Assembly (NCBI GenBank): GCA_019358835.1
Contig: JAHHIH010000006.1
Coordinates: forward strand, 1 to 64,000
Reading direction: 5' to 3'
Origin: Tildeniella torsiva UHER 1998/13D
GTDB lineage: Bacteria > Cyanobacteriota > Cyanobacteriia > Phormidesmidales > Phormidesmidaceae
Length of the DNA stretch: 64,000 nt
The notes under the pieces were generated by a model, which saw only the letters and a program-made list of their open reading frames with translations, was not told the DNA's origin and searched no databases. Made by a program: the position numbers and the translations under genes. Every line of letters begins with the position of its first letter. The stretch's first letter is position 1. This document shows positions 1-8,187 of the stretch, piece by piece.

Positions 1-618
1 GCTCCGCGTCCAGCCATCATTCTGCTAGATGAACCCTTTAGCAACCTGGATGTGCAGGTGCGCCTGTACCTGCGCCAGGAGGTGCGCGACATTTTGCGCC
101 AGGTGGGGGCATCCTGCGTCTTCGTCACCCACGATCAGGAAGAGGCCCTGGCGCTGGCCGATCGCGTCGCCGTCATGCACCAGGGTCGCCTAGAGCAGAT
201 CGATACCCCAGAGGTGGTCTACGGGCAGCCCGCCTCGCGCTTTGTAGCCGAGTTTGTAACCCAGGCCAACTTTTTGCCAGCCCAGCCCACCTCCGAGGGC
301 TGGCAGACCGAGGTGGGCTGCTTTGGCGCTGACGCCAACGGCCAGGCCACTTCGACTGACCTCATGATGCGCCAGGAGGACATGACCCTGGTGGAAAATG
401 CGACAGGTGCGGTGGTGGTGCGCGATCGCCAGTTTTTAGGCCGGGAGTATAAGTACTGTCTGCAAACCCCGTCCGGGCAGTTGCTCTACGCTCGACTGCC
501 AATCGATAGCGCGATCGCGGTGGGCAGCCGGGTACAGATCGCGGTGCCGTCCCAGCGGTTGCGCCTTTACGCCCCTCGGGAGACCGGAGCGCGCACCCCA
601 GCGGTCAGCTCGCTTTAG
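1..618 (+). CDS. ABC transporter ATP-binding protein, 3' part (CysA/PotA/FbpC type)
   Basis: This is the C-terminal part of an importer ATPase; the reading frame is open from the first base, so the Walker A and signature regions lie outside the window. Visible are the Walker B and D-loop (LLDEPFSNLD, starting near base 22) and the H-loop (FVTHDQEEAL). A C-terminal extension of roughly 120 residues follows, as in the TOBE-type regulatory domains of sulfate, polyamine and ferric-iron importers. It would power uptake at the cytoplasmic face of the plasma membrane. The substrate cannot be told from this fragment; an iron(III) or polyamine type is as likely as sulfate. No partner permease is visible. 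Confidence 0.85.
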   Translation, partial: APRPAIILLDEPFSNLDVQVRLYLRQEVRDILRQVGASCVFVTHDQEEALALADRVAVMHQGRLEQIDTPEVVYGQPASRFVAEFVTQANFLPAQPTSEGWQTEVGCFGADANGQATSTDLMMRQEDMTLVENATGAVVVRDRQFLGREYKYCLQTPSGQLLYARLPIDSAIAVGSRVQIAVPSQRLRLYAPRETGARTPAVSSL

Positions 619-748
619 GCTTTCTCTGCTCCGTAGCGATCGCCCCTATACCCCCCGCCCCAGCGTTTTGCAGTATGGTTACGCTTAGATCCTGGGAGTA
701 GTGCTGCGCTGCTCTAGCCCCTGTTTCATTATTTCAGGTGATTGTTCT

Positions 749-1432
749 ATGAATCGGGTTTTTGAACGTGTTTGCCTCTTGCTGGCTCCCCTGGCGCTGC
801 TAAGCGCCACCCCCGCCCTGGCCGCTGCCCCAGCCATTCCCGAGGTCACAGAGTCACCCGCCCCGACAACCTGGCTAGCCCAGGCGGGCACCATTGAAAC
901 GGTGCTGCTGTTTGAAACTGAATCCATGGCGGTGCGCGTCTATCGCAGCGGCAGCAGTCTGTTCATGAATCTCTACAACAAGGCCACCGATGTCGTAGAC
1001 CTGCGGGCGGCCCCAACCCAGCTCGTGCCCAGCACCCGTGACCAAACAGTCTATAAAGCCGGAGGCGAGGCCGAGCGGTTTGCCCGCATTAACGTGTTAA
1101 ACGAAACCGAACTAGAAATTATTGCCGCCAACGGTAGCGTCGTGCTCAAAGAGCCAGGCTTTAACACCGTGGTTGGGGTGTCCTCAGGCTCTACCGACTT
1201 TCGCGGCAACAACTTTGCCCCCGGCACCCCCGCGATCGTGCTGTCGGCAGAAGCCGCTCGGCTGCGATCGGCCCCGCGTCTGGGCAGCACCATTCTGGGC
1301 ACAGCACCGCGTCGCGCCGTAGTGGAGGTGATCGATCGCGGCGGTAACCCCAACGACGGCTTTATCTGGTACCAGGTGATCTACGAAGGCACCACCGGCT
1401 GGGTGCGGGGCGACCTACTTCAGCCCACCTAG
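749..1432 (+). CDS. Secreted protein with C-terminal bacterial SH3-like domain
   Basis: A 227-residue protein. The ATG at 749 is chosen because an AGGTG ribosome site lies about 10 bases upstream and the product then begins with a signal peptide (hydrophobic run, cleavage likely after PALA), so export is expected. The middle part is not recognised. The last 65 residues or so (AARLRSAPRLGS, then VIYEGTTGWVRGDLL) match the bacterial SH3 (SH3b) pattern, a domain that often binds peptidoglycan peptides. A role at the cell wall is inference. It stands alone between the ABC gene and a convergent MBL hydrolase gene. Confidence 0.7.
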   Translation: MNRVFERVCLLLAPLALLSATPALAAAPAIPEVTESPAPTTWLAQAGTIETVLLFETESMAVRVYRSGSSLFMNLYNKATDVVDLRAAPTQLVPSTRDQTVYKAGGEAERFARINVLNETELEIIAANGSVVLKEPGFNTVVGVSSGSTDFRGNNFAPGTPAIVLSAEAARLRSAPRLGSTILGTAPRRAVVEVIDRGGNPNDGFIWYQVIYEGTTGWVRGDLLQPT

Positions 1433-1457
1433 GCGGTACCCGCGCCTATTCAAAAAT

Positions 1458-1558
1458 GGCGCTGCTGGATACAGGTACGAATCAAACCTGCAACATCTCT
1501 CGTCGGGGCAAACGGTCGTTTGCCCCGACCCAAACTTATGCTTCAATTCAGCAACACC
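1458..1558. repeat. 101-bp palindromic MITE-like repeat, copy 1
   Basis: The element has imperfect terminal inverted repeats (left GGCGCTGCTGGAT, right complement GGTGTTGCTGAAT). Near the middle is a 13-bp perfect inverted repeat (1502-1514 with 1517-1529, 2-base spacer). A second copy of exactly the same length lies at 32690-32790; by eye they agree at about 86 of 101 positions, and one central base pair is changed on both sides. No coding capacity. Its right end overlaps the stop codon of the MBL-fold gene. It may also work as a terminator hairpin. Confidence 0.75.
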
Positions 1559-2468
1559 CAGAAATCAGGTCTAGGGTCATACCCTCGCGCGCCAGGCTGA
1601 CCTGGGCAAAACTGCCCTGCACCTGACGCTCTAGCTGGTCAAGCTGGTCGTCGCTGTGGCAGGGGTTGTGGTGAAACAGCACCAGGTGTTTCACCTGGCT
1701 GGCCCGCGCCACCTCAATCCCCAGATGCCAGGGCGCTAACCCAGAGCCATTGGGGTCTGAGTAGGCCGCATCGGCATAGGTGCCATCAAAAATTAAGACA
1801 TCGGCCCCGCTGGCCAACATCAGCAGATTGGGGTCTACGCTAGTTTGAGTCGGGTCGGTGTCGGTGGCGTAGACCAGCACGCGATCGCCCCAGGTCACCC
1901 GATAGCCCAAAGCGCTGGTGTGGCGATTCAGACTCCAGGGTTCTACCAAGACATCGTCCAGGGCAATGGCATCCCCCGCCGCAATGTTGTGAAAGGTCAT
2001 CGCAGCGGCCATGGTTTGCAGCGGCTTAAAGAAGTTAGGCCGCAGCATTTGCTCCATCAGCCGCTGCTTAATAGAAGCGCCGTTGAGAGCCTGGGCACCG
2101 TAGATATCGAGCTGGGTCGCCGGGGCAAACGCTGGCGAGAAGAAGGGAAACCCCTGAATGCGATCCCAGTGGGTGTGGGTAAAGAACAGGTGGGCGGCCA
2201 CGGGCTGCCCCTGGGCCATGAGGTGGCGACCCAGCATCCACAGGCCAGTGCCGCCGTCAAAAATTAGCCGCTGACCACCCACCTGCACTTCAACACAGGC
2301 CGTGTTGCCGCCGTAGCGCACCGTATCGGCCCCCGGCGATGGAATGTTGCCCCGCACCCCCCAAAAGGTCAGCGTAAAGGCTGGCGATGGAGCAGCGGTT
2401 CCAGGCTGAGCAGCGTCGCCAGCTGGAGTGGTAAAGGGGGCATCGGAAGGACTAGCGATATTGGCCAT
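1548..2468 (-). CDS. MBL-fold metallo-hydrolase
   Basis: A 306-residue metallo-beta-lactamase-fold protein similar to the PhnP/cAMP-phosphodiesterase-like group. Seen: a start-of-fold segment (WGVRGNIPSPG), the FDGGTG strand, and the metal-binding motif H98-T-H100-W-D102-R103. The usual HxHxDH signature has Arg in place of the final His, which may weaken the second metal site or be a subfamily trait. Later ligands appear in FDGTYAD and FHHNPCHSD. Substrate unknown; a phosphodiesterase is the family guess. The last codons and stop come from the inverted repeat at 1458-1558, so the extreme C-terminus was probably rewritten by insertion of that element. Confidence 0.8.
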   Translation of the reverse strand: MANIASPSDAPFTTPAGDAAQPGTAAPSPAFTLTFWGVRGNIPSPGADTVRYGGNTACVEVQVGGQRLIFDGGTGLWMLGRHLMAQGQPVAAHLFFTHTHWDRIQGFPFFSPAFAPATQLDIYGAQALNGASIKQRLMEQMLRPNFFKPLQTMAAAMTFHNIAAGDAIALDDVLVEPWSLNRHTSALGYRVTWGDRVLVYATDTDPTQTSVDPNLLMLASGADVLIFDGTYADAAYSDPNGSGLAPWHLGIEVARASQVKHLVLFHHNPCHSDDQLDQLERQVQGSFAQVSLAREGMTLDLISGCC

Positions 2469-2818
2469 GCAAATTCAACGTTTCACCAAGTTTAGACGGC
2501 GATTCATCGCTCTGCACCCCGACAAGCAAACTTAAAGGGCAGCCTATGGTCACACCGGTAGAGAATTCCTCACAGAAGCTTCAACTAGTTTACTCTCCAG
2601 CTCAAATTTAGTATTCCCCGGCAAATTTCCCTGGCAGTCCGCCCTAGAGCGGACATTCGGCCATTTGACCTAACTTAGAGTGTTCTAACTAAAACTGATC
2701 CAAAATCTCACTGTGACCGACCCAATGGGCCGAGTTAGCGTCCTTGTAACGGATGTTTTTTTAATTGGGATACTTTTAGGCCCCGATCGCAGGCTGACGT
2801 TTCCCCTTTGGCTAGCGA
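2469..2818. other. Intergenic spacer, 350 bp
   Basis: This lies between the start of the MBL-fold gene (minus) and the stop of the sigma-factor gene (minus). I see no RNA gene, convincing ORF or strong hairpin. It presumably holds the promoter of the MBL-fold gene. Confidence 0.4.
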
Positions 2819-3490
2819 TTACGGCAGCGGCTCAGATTCATCGGATTCCTCAGATTCATCGGATTCCTCAGAGCCATCGGAACCATCGGCTGAGGCGCCT
2901 AGTTCGCCGTTGAAAACGTGGTAAGCCTGCCGCAGCCGCTCTAGGGCTCGCTGTCCCCGCTTGCGCAGCGTCGCTAGGGATACCCGCTCTTCACCTGCCG
3001 CCACCAGCCGCGCCTGCACCTCAGGCCAGGTCAGCCCTTCGACAACCTTCCACTGAATCAAGTGGCGATCGCCCGGCGACAGAGCCTCAAGAGCCTGCAA
3101 GACCGAGGCAATGGCCTGGGCGATCGCCGCCTCATCCACGGTGGCCCGGCAATCTTCAGCGTGGGCCTCTTGTTCCATCAGTTCATCAAAGGCGGCAGCC
3201 GAATACCGCTGGCGATCGCGCTTGCACTCGCGAATGATGTTGTAGGCGGTGCGGCGCATCCAGGCCTTGGGCTGGCGAATGTGCTCCTGATTTTGCTGGG
3301 TATACCGCACGCCTCGCAGGTAGGCTTCGACAAAAATATCGATTTCGGTGACGTGGGCTTGCAGGCCAAACTGATAGATAGTGCGCTTGATAAACGCCAG
3401 CAGCGATCGGGCGTGGGGGTTATTGGGTTTCAGCAGCAGCTGCACATCCCGATTGAAATGCTGCGTTTCTGACGGAGGGTGAGAAGGCAT
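2819..3490 (-). CDS. ECF-like sigma-70 family RNA polymerase sigma factor
   Basis: A 223-residue protein with the two-domain layout of small sigma factors. The region-2-like part (about residues 25-95) contains AWMRRTAYNIIRECKRDR. The region-4-like part (about 125-190) contains LSPGDRHLIQWKVVEGLTW followed by a helix-turn-helix ending RKRGQRALERLRQ. It would direct RNA polymerase to a small promoter set. No anti-sigma gene is adjacent. The last 25 residues are an acidic Ser/Asp/Glu tail (SEESDESEESDESE) encoded by short tandem DNA repeats near 2836-2880, unusual for the family. A perfect CRP-type palindrome lies about 105 bp upstream. Confidence 0.75.
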   Translation of the reverse strand: MPSHPPSETQHFNRDVQLLLKPNNPHARSLLAFIKRTIYQFGLQAHVTEIDIFVEAYLRGVRYTQQNQEHIRQPKAWMRRTAYNIIRECKRDRQRYSAAAFDELMEQEAHAEDCRATVDEAAIAQAIASVLQALEALSPGDRHLIQWKVVEGLTWPEVQARLVAAGEERVSLATLRKRGQRALERLRQAYHVFNGELGASADGSDGSEESDESEESDESEPLP

Positions 3491-3594
3491 AACGCTGGGT
3501 AGATGGCCAGTGGTTAAGTTCTAATGTAGCCGCATCAAGTTTTTGTAAAGGTAAGATTTTCTGGCTCAGCCCCGTGATTCTGCGGAGATGGGGT

Positions 3595-3610
3595 TGTGAT
3601 TCTGGTCACA
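3595..3610. promoter_or_regulatory. CRP/SyCRP1-type operator
   Basis: The site reads TGTGATTCTGGTCACA, an exact match to the TGTGA-N6-TCACA consensus of cAMP receptor proteins, and the dyad extends one more base on each side. Its centre is 112 bp before the start of the sigma-factor gene (minus strand); the other neighbour, wecB, ends at 3795. Two similar sites are at 18638 and 34611. Binding is inferred. Confidence 0.6.
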
Positions 3611-3794
3611 AAGCTAGCGCTCAGCATTTTTACCCAAGCAGGCTAATGGTGCAGTCTAAAAGCCCTCGCCCCATCTTCGAGGTGTATAAAAGCTCAGGCT
3701 GGTCTTCCCCTCAAGCCAAAATTTTCTGGAGACTACCGCTTCATTATTAAGCTTTGATGACACTCTGCTGTGGCCGGTTGCTGAACCCAAGCCG

Positions 3795-4928
3795 TCACAA
3801 AGGGGCTGATTTATCTGCCGAAAAATACGCCTTGACGATGGCCAGGATACGATCGGCGGCATGGCCATCACCAAAGGGGTTGACGGCCCGGGCCATCGCT
3901 CCGTAGGCATCTGCATTGGTCAGCAGTTCCAGAGCATGACGGCGAATGGCCTCGGTGCTGGTGCCAATCAGCCGGGCGGTACCGGCTTCGACCGCCTCAG
4001 GGCGCTCGGTGGTATCGCGCAGCACCAGCACTGGCTTGCCCAACCCAGGGGCTTCTTCCTGGAGGCCGCCCGAGTCGGTGAGCAGCAGGTAGCAGCGGCT
4101 CATGGCCCCCACTAGGCGGCGGTAGTCGAGGGGTTCGGTCAGAAAGACGCGGGGATGGTCGCCCAGCAGCTTAGTCAGAGGATCGCGCACCACCGGGTTG
4201 CGGTGCAGGGGCAGCAGCAGGGCGGTGTCGGGCTGGTCGTCGAGCACGGCCAAAAATCCGGCGGCGATGTCACTGAGCGGGTCGCCCCAGTTTTCGCGGC
4301 GGTGTACTGTGGCCAGCAGCACCCGATGCCGATCCCAGTCGAGGCCGTCAATGGGGCAGTCGGGGTTTTGCCCAGCCACGGTGAGCAGCGCATCAATCAC
4401 GGTGTTGCCGGTGTGGTGAATTTCACCCACTACGCCCGCCGCCTTAAGGTGGCCCACGGCGGTGGTGGTAGGGGCAAAGTGCAGCGTGGTGAGCTGAGAG
4501 ATCAGCCGTCTATTGGCTTCTTCGGGGTAGGGGCTGTAGATGTTGTCGGTGCGCAGACCCGCCTCCACATGCCCCACCGGAATTTTTTGGTAGAAGGCGG
4601 CCAGGGCAGCGGCAAACGCGGTGGTGGTATCGCCTTGGACGATCACCAGATCGGGGCGGTGGGCCTGAAAGTGGGCCTCTAGCCCCTGCAAACTGCGGCA
4701 GGTAATGTCGGTGAGGGTCTGCTGCGGCTGCATGATGGCGAGGTCGGCATCGGCGGTGAGGTCAAATAGCGCCATTACCTGGTCAACCATTTCGCGGTGC
4801 TGACCCGTGAGTACCACCTGGGTTTCGGTGTTGGGGTCTTGCTGAAAGACGCGAATTACCGGAGCCAGCTTGATGGCCTCGGGCCGAGTGCCCAAGATGA
4901 TGCACACGCGCAGGAAAGAGTCAGACAT
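3795..4928 (-). CDS. wecB: UDP-N-acetylglucosamine 2-epimerase (non-hydrolysing)
   Basis: A 377-residue enzyme interconverting UDP-GlcNAc and UDP-ManNAc in the cytoplasm, feeding surface polysaccharide synthesis. Family landmarks are in order: GTRPEAIKLAPV near the N-terminus, QGDTTTAFAAA, HVEAGLRT, VHRREN in the middle, and LLTDSGGLQEEAPGLGKPV followed by RDTTERPE near the C-terminus. Length is normal. The start at 4928 (MSDSFLRV) is preferred over an in-frame upstream codon because it sits just before the conserved first strand. No other polysaccharide genes are adjacent. Confidence 0.93.
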   Translation of the reverse strand: MSDSFLRVCIILGTRPEAIKLAPVIRVFQQDPNTETQVVLTGQHREMVDQVMALFDLTADADLAIMQPQQTLTDITCRSLQGLEAHFQAHRPDLVIVQGDTTTAFAAALAAFYQKIPVGHVEAGLRTDNIYSPYPEEANRRLISQLTTLHFAPTTTAVGHLKAAGVVGEIHHTGNTVIDALLTVAGQNPDCPIDGLDWDRHRVLLATVHRRENWGDPLSDIAAGFLAVLDDQPDTALLLPLHRNPVVRDPLTKLLGDHPRVFLTEPLDYRRLVGAMSRCYLLLTDSGGLQEEAPGLGKPVLVLRDTTERPEAVEAGTARLIGTSTEAIRRHALELLTNADAYGAMARAVNPFGDGHAADRILAIVKAYFSADKSAPL

Positions 4929-5127
4929 GGGGCCGCCGAAATAAACGCTATAGGGACAGATCTTTGGGCATAGTGCCATAGGGCGCACGCCTAAGCGTAT
5001 TCCATCTCAAAAAACTGTCTTTTTTATGGACGCGACTTTGTCTGCTGAGGCGATCGCAGCAAAATCCCGCCTTGGGATTTCGCGGGAACAGGCCAAAAGC
5101 GACACCTAATAGTCCCATGGCGGTTCA

Positions 5128-5158
5128 CCCCCAGAGGCTGCGGCGCAGCCTCTGGGGG
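5128..5158. repeat. 31-bp near-perfect palindrome
   Basis: Two 15-base arms (CCCCCAGAGGCTGCG and its complement) are separated by a single G. It lies in the spacer between two divergent genes, wecB and the CRR6 gene, about 80 bp before the latter. No T-run follows on either strand, so it is not a typical terminator; it could extrude as a cruciform or bind a dimeric regulator. Confidence 0.7.
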
Positions 5159-5236
5159 TCTAGAAATTGGGTTTAGTGCAGGGCCACCCTCTGCGACAAT
5201 AGGCGTTATCGCCCGTTACCTTGCTCTAGCTGCTCC

Positions 5237-5713
5237 ATGGCCCAAACCATTACCCTGAACGAGTCTCACCTGCAAACGCTCGATCTGACACCCGCGCGCG
5301 CGGTGATTGAGCCCCTGCTAGCCGAGGGTAAGCTGGCCCCTGGCGAGATTGGGCTCCAGTTTGTGGTTGACATCAGCCGCGACCCCGCCGACCCCCGCGA
5401 GCTGTCAGAACTGCCGGAGGTACGGCTGTGGTTTATTCGTCTAGACACTTGCTACCCCTGGCTGCCGCTGATTTTAGACTGGGAGGCGGGGGAGCTAGGG
5501 CGCTACGCCGCCATGCTGGTGCCCCACCAGTTCAGCCCTACCGAGGGCATTCGCTACAACCCCGAGGGGTTAGAAATCTTTATGATGGCGAAAATTTTTG
5601 TCATTGCTGCCTGGCTGAAGGGACAGGGCATTAGCCAGTACACGCGGCTGAAGTTTATGACCCAAATGCTAGGTTACGAAATCGACGACGGGTTATTTCA
5701 GCTATTAGGATAG
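5237..5713 (+). CDS. CRR6 family NDH-1 (NdhI) maturation factor, DUF1817
   Basis: A 158-residue soluble protein recognised as the CRR6/DUF1817 family, with the conserved features FVVDISRDPADPRELSE, WFIRLDTCYPWLPLILDW, and HQFSPTEGIRYNPEGLEIF. In chloroplasts CRR6 is needed to assemble the NdhI-containing arm of the photosynthetic NDH complex; the cyanobacterial protein is thought to act likewise. Length is typical. No ndh genes lie nearby and it appears monocistronic. Confidence 0.85.
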   Translation: MAQTITLNESHLQTLDLTPARAVIEPLLAEGKLAPGEIGLQFVVDISRDPADPRELSELPEVRLWFIRLDTCYPWLPLILDWEAGELGRYAAMLVPHQFSPTEGIRYNPEGLEIFMMAKIFVIAAWLKGQGISQYTRLKFMTQMLGYEIDDGLFQLLG

Positions 5714-6602
5714 TCAGATAACTTCAACTTTTACCAGTCAATGATCACTTTGAATTGCGTTAAGAATCAATCCAATCGCATAATTTCTAGCGCCACTCTA
5801 AATTAACACTGCCTGGACGTACTTTAGAGCAACTTGGTGTATTCAGAGACTTGCCTTCTAATTCACCATACACAGCAGATTGAAGCTGAGGCGCCACTCC
5901 TTAAAGTGGTGCAGAAAACTTTTTGAGTCTTATGATGGACGGCCAGACGGTCAAACTAGCGGCTGAAACCCGCTGCCTTCGTTCAATCTCCAATCGGCTG
6001 TCTCGGCAAGACGCCTTGATTTACAAGGGTTTCAGGAGTTTTCTGCGCCACCAAGAACCACCAGCCCCTCTACGGCGCAATTTTAGAATCTCAGGTTGAC
6101 TCAGCTCCGGTTCTCACCTAAAGCTTTGCGCTCGTCTACCCGCAGCGCCATCCGGAAATATTTCCGAGGAATTTGAAATTTTCACACAGAAACTTCTCAA
6201 GTAATCTCACTTAAAACTGTTGAAACCCTTTTAACTCAAGGTTTCAGTAGTTGAGCTTCAAGGCAGGCTGAGTAAAATTTTAGGCAGAGCGTTGATTTGC
6301 CCATGACTGGGGATTAATCTCAGGGAAGTTACAGTTTTGCGCGTCTACTCATTCTATCCGAGCTCCACTGTTTAGATACTCTAAAGCGTTGATAGGCAAC
6401 GATTGGAAGACCTTAAACAGTTAGAGCTTCAAAATAGACTGTATCTTAATGAATCTTGAAGCAGCCATAAATCAGGGGAATTGAGGGAAAGATTTTTTAA
6501 TAAAACCGCTCCCTCATTTTGAATCAAGATCGCTACCAGCAGGTCATCTACCCGTATTACAGTTTCTAAGTTTTACACAATTGTAGTTTGCGGGTTTTAT
6601 CC
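5714..6602. other. Long AT-richer intergenic region, 889 bp
   Basis: No convincing ORF or RNA gene is seen. The composition is clearly less GC-rich than the neighbours and continues so into the metalloprotease gene. It contains the 146-bp inverted-repeat element listed separately. I looked for RNase P or tmRNA signatures and found none. It may be a decayed insertion. Confidence 0.5.
5906..6051. repeat. 146-bp element bounded by 15-bp inverted repeats
   Basis: The left end GTGGTGCAGAAAACT (5906-5920) matches the complement of the right end (6037-6051) at 14 of 15 bases. The interior has no coding frame. The layout suggests a small non-autonomous transposon or the remnant of one. No second copy was noticed in this window. 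Confidence 0.5.
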
Positions 6603-7400
6603 ATGACAACACTCAAGTTATTTCCCTCTAATTCGCTTAGGTCTTTTGCTGCAAGTTCGATCGCCGTCGTAGGAGTTTGGGCGATCGCAGCTCCTGGTCA
6701 TGCCATAACCATCGACAAAGTAGTTACCGTTCAGCCAATTCAAGTTTGTAGTGATGCTGGCGATGATTGTGCGAATGTCAATCAGACATTGTTTGCGGCA
6801 GAGACCAATAAGATTTGGGCACAGGCAGGGATCACCTTTAATTTCCTAAACTTTACCCAGTTCAACAGCACATTTTTTCAAACGAATGTTGACGATGATA
6901 ACGCTGACGATAGCCTGACCAACCTATTTGACAGTGGGAGTGCAAATCCTGATGATACAGTGATCAGCATGTGGTTTATCAAGCAATTTGATAGCTTAGA
7001 CACATTTGGAGTCGCTTTCCTTAACAGTAACCGTTTAGCGATCGCCGATAACGTTTTTAGCTTCAACTTTGGCAATGGGCGACTTGATACAATTGCCCAT
7101 GAAATTGGTCATACGTTCGGGCTCGACCACAATACGTTTGGCACTGATGACGACATCACCAACAACTTGATGACCAGTGGTGGTACCCGGCTTGTGCCAG
7201 ACACGATAGGTGATATTACCCCAGATGGTGCAAATCTCGACCAATTAAATCAACTTCAAATTGATCAGGCAAGAAATAGTCCAACCGCAAAAGCAGTGCC
7301 CACTCCTTCTTTAGTGTTTGGGCTAGCCGGTATGGGTCTCGCATCATTGCGAAAAAACCGCAAGGAAAAAAAGGAGAGGGCACTGAGCGAACTGGCCTAA
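6603..7400 (+). CDS. Secreted metzincin-type metalloprotease with possible PEP-CTERM anchor
   Basis: A 265-residue protein. The catalytic zinc motif H166-E-I-G-H170-TFGLD-H176 is the HExxHxxGxxH signature of metzincins (matrixin-like). A signal peptide is present (about residues 1-35, ending near APGHA). The C-terminus carries PTPSLVFGLAGMGLASL followed by a lysine/arginine cluster, a PEP-CTERM-like sorting tail with Pro-Thr-Pro rather than Pro-Glu-Pro, implying exosortase processing at the cell surface. ATG 6603 is preferred over an upstream TTG. Base composition is AT-richer than the neighbourhood, suggesting acquisition. Substrate unknown. Confidence 0.75.
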   Translation: MTTLKLFPSNSLRSFAASSIAVVGVWAIAAPGHAITIDKVVTVQPIQVCSDAGDDCANVNQTLFAAETNKIWAQAGITFNFLNFTQFNSTFFQTNVDDDNADDSLTNLFDSGSANPDDTVISMWFIKQFDSLDTFGVAFLNSNRLAIADNVFSFNFGNGRLDTIAHEIGHTFGLDHNTFGTDDDITNNLMTSGGTRLVPDTIGDITPDGANLDQLNQLQIDQARNSPTAKAVPTPSLVFGLAGMGLASLRKNRKEKKERALSELA

Positions 7401-7515
7401 TGTAGGCAAACACAATTGAGGGGTTAGGGGGTTGAGATCTCCGGCTTGGGGCTTTGCTCCAAGCCCCCTCTTAAAAGCTGTCGGGAAAGATATAATCCCA
7501 CTTTGGGGGAAAATT

Positions 7516-8187
7516 ATGCCCAAGCCACTCTCTTCACTAGCGCTCTCTGGCCGATTGAAATGGCTAACAATATTTTGCACGTTGTTTGGGGTACTGATTA
7601 CTGTTTCGTTCCTAACGGATTATTGGGGCCAGATAAGCGCATCAAAGATTCTTCATTCTGATTCCACGGCTCAGCCCATGCTTAATGTCAAACAAGTCTC
7701 TACTGCCGATCGCATTTCCCTTCCACCCGTACGAGGGGAGTTTAGTTCTCCCAATCAGCGTTATGTCCTCGTGCTTTCAACACCCGATGATTGGCAGTCT
7801 AAACACGCAATCGCCGAACTTTTTGAGCAGGAGGGCACCCAACGAAATTTGCTCTGGAGCAGAAGTCTTGCTCATGAGTACGGACCACGTTATGCGATCG
7901 TTGGCTCACAGGGCAATGTATTACTCTTAGACGAATGGATTAATGTCAAAAGCCGATTTGCGGTTGTTGTCCTCAGTCGAGAAAATCAACCTTTAGCCCA
8001 GTACGACCTAGACACCATACAGGAAGTTTTGGCTGTGCCAATGTCGGAGGTTGTACAGCGCGCAACCCGAGGCTGGTGGATAACCTCACCTCCCACCCTA
8101 AACAGTAGCGGTGATCAAGCCTTTATAGAAACTGCCGGTAAGCATCTGGTTGTCGATCTCCAGACTGGCAGTCTTAGCGTAGATTGA
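7516..8187 (+). CDS. Membrane-anchored protein of unknown function
   Basis: A 223-residue protein not recognised. The ATG at 7516 follows a GGGGG ribosome site. One hydrophobic segment near residues 17-35 (WLTIFCTLFGVLITVSFL) would anchor or export it; the rest looks like a globular domain outside the membrane. It lies about 115 bp after the metalloprotease gene on the same strand and shares its lower GC. An imperfect hairpin (near 7443-7463, GCTTGGGGC with GCTCCAAGC) separates the two but has no T-run. Confidence 0.55.
   Translation: MPKPLSSLALSGRLKWLTIFCTLFGVLITVSFLTDYWGQISASKILHSDSTAQPMLNVKQVSTADRISLPPVRGEFSSPNQRYVLVLSTPDDWQSKHAIAELFEQEGTQRNLLWSRSLAHEYGPRYAIVGSQGNVLLLDEWINVKSRFAVVVLSRENQPLAQYDLDTIQEVLAVPMSEVVQRATRGWWITSPPTLNSSGDQAFIETAGKHLVVDLQTGSLSVD

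Noticed and set aside
3656-3916. 86-codon minus-strand ORF overlapping the 3' end of wecB
   Set aside because: It overlaps the conserved C-terminus of wecB in another frame and shows no protein-like features.
7443-7463. Hairpin after the metalloprotease gene as a terminator
   Set aside because: The stem is imperfect and has no T-run on either strand.
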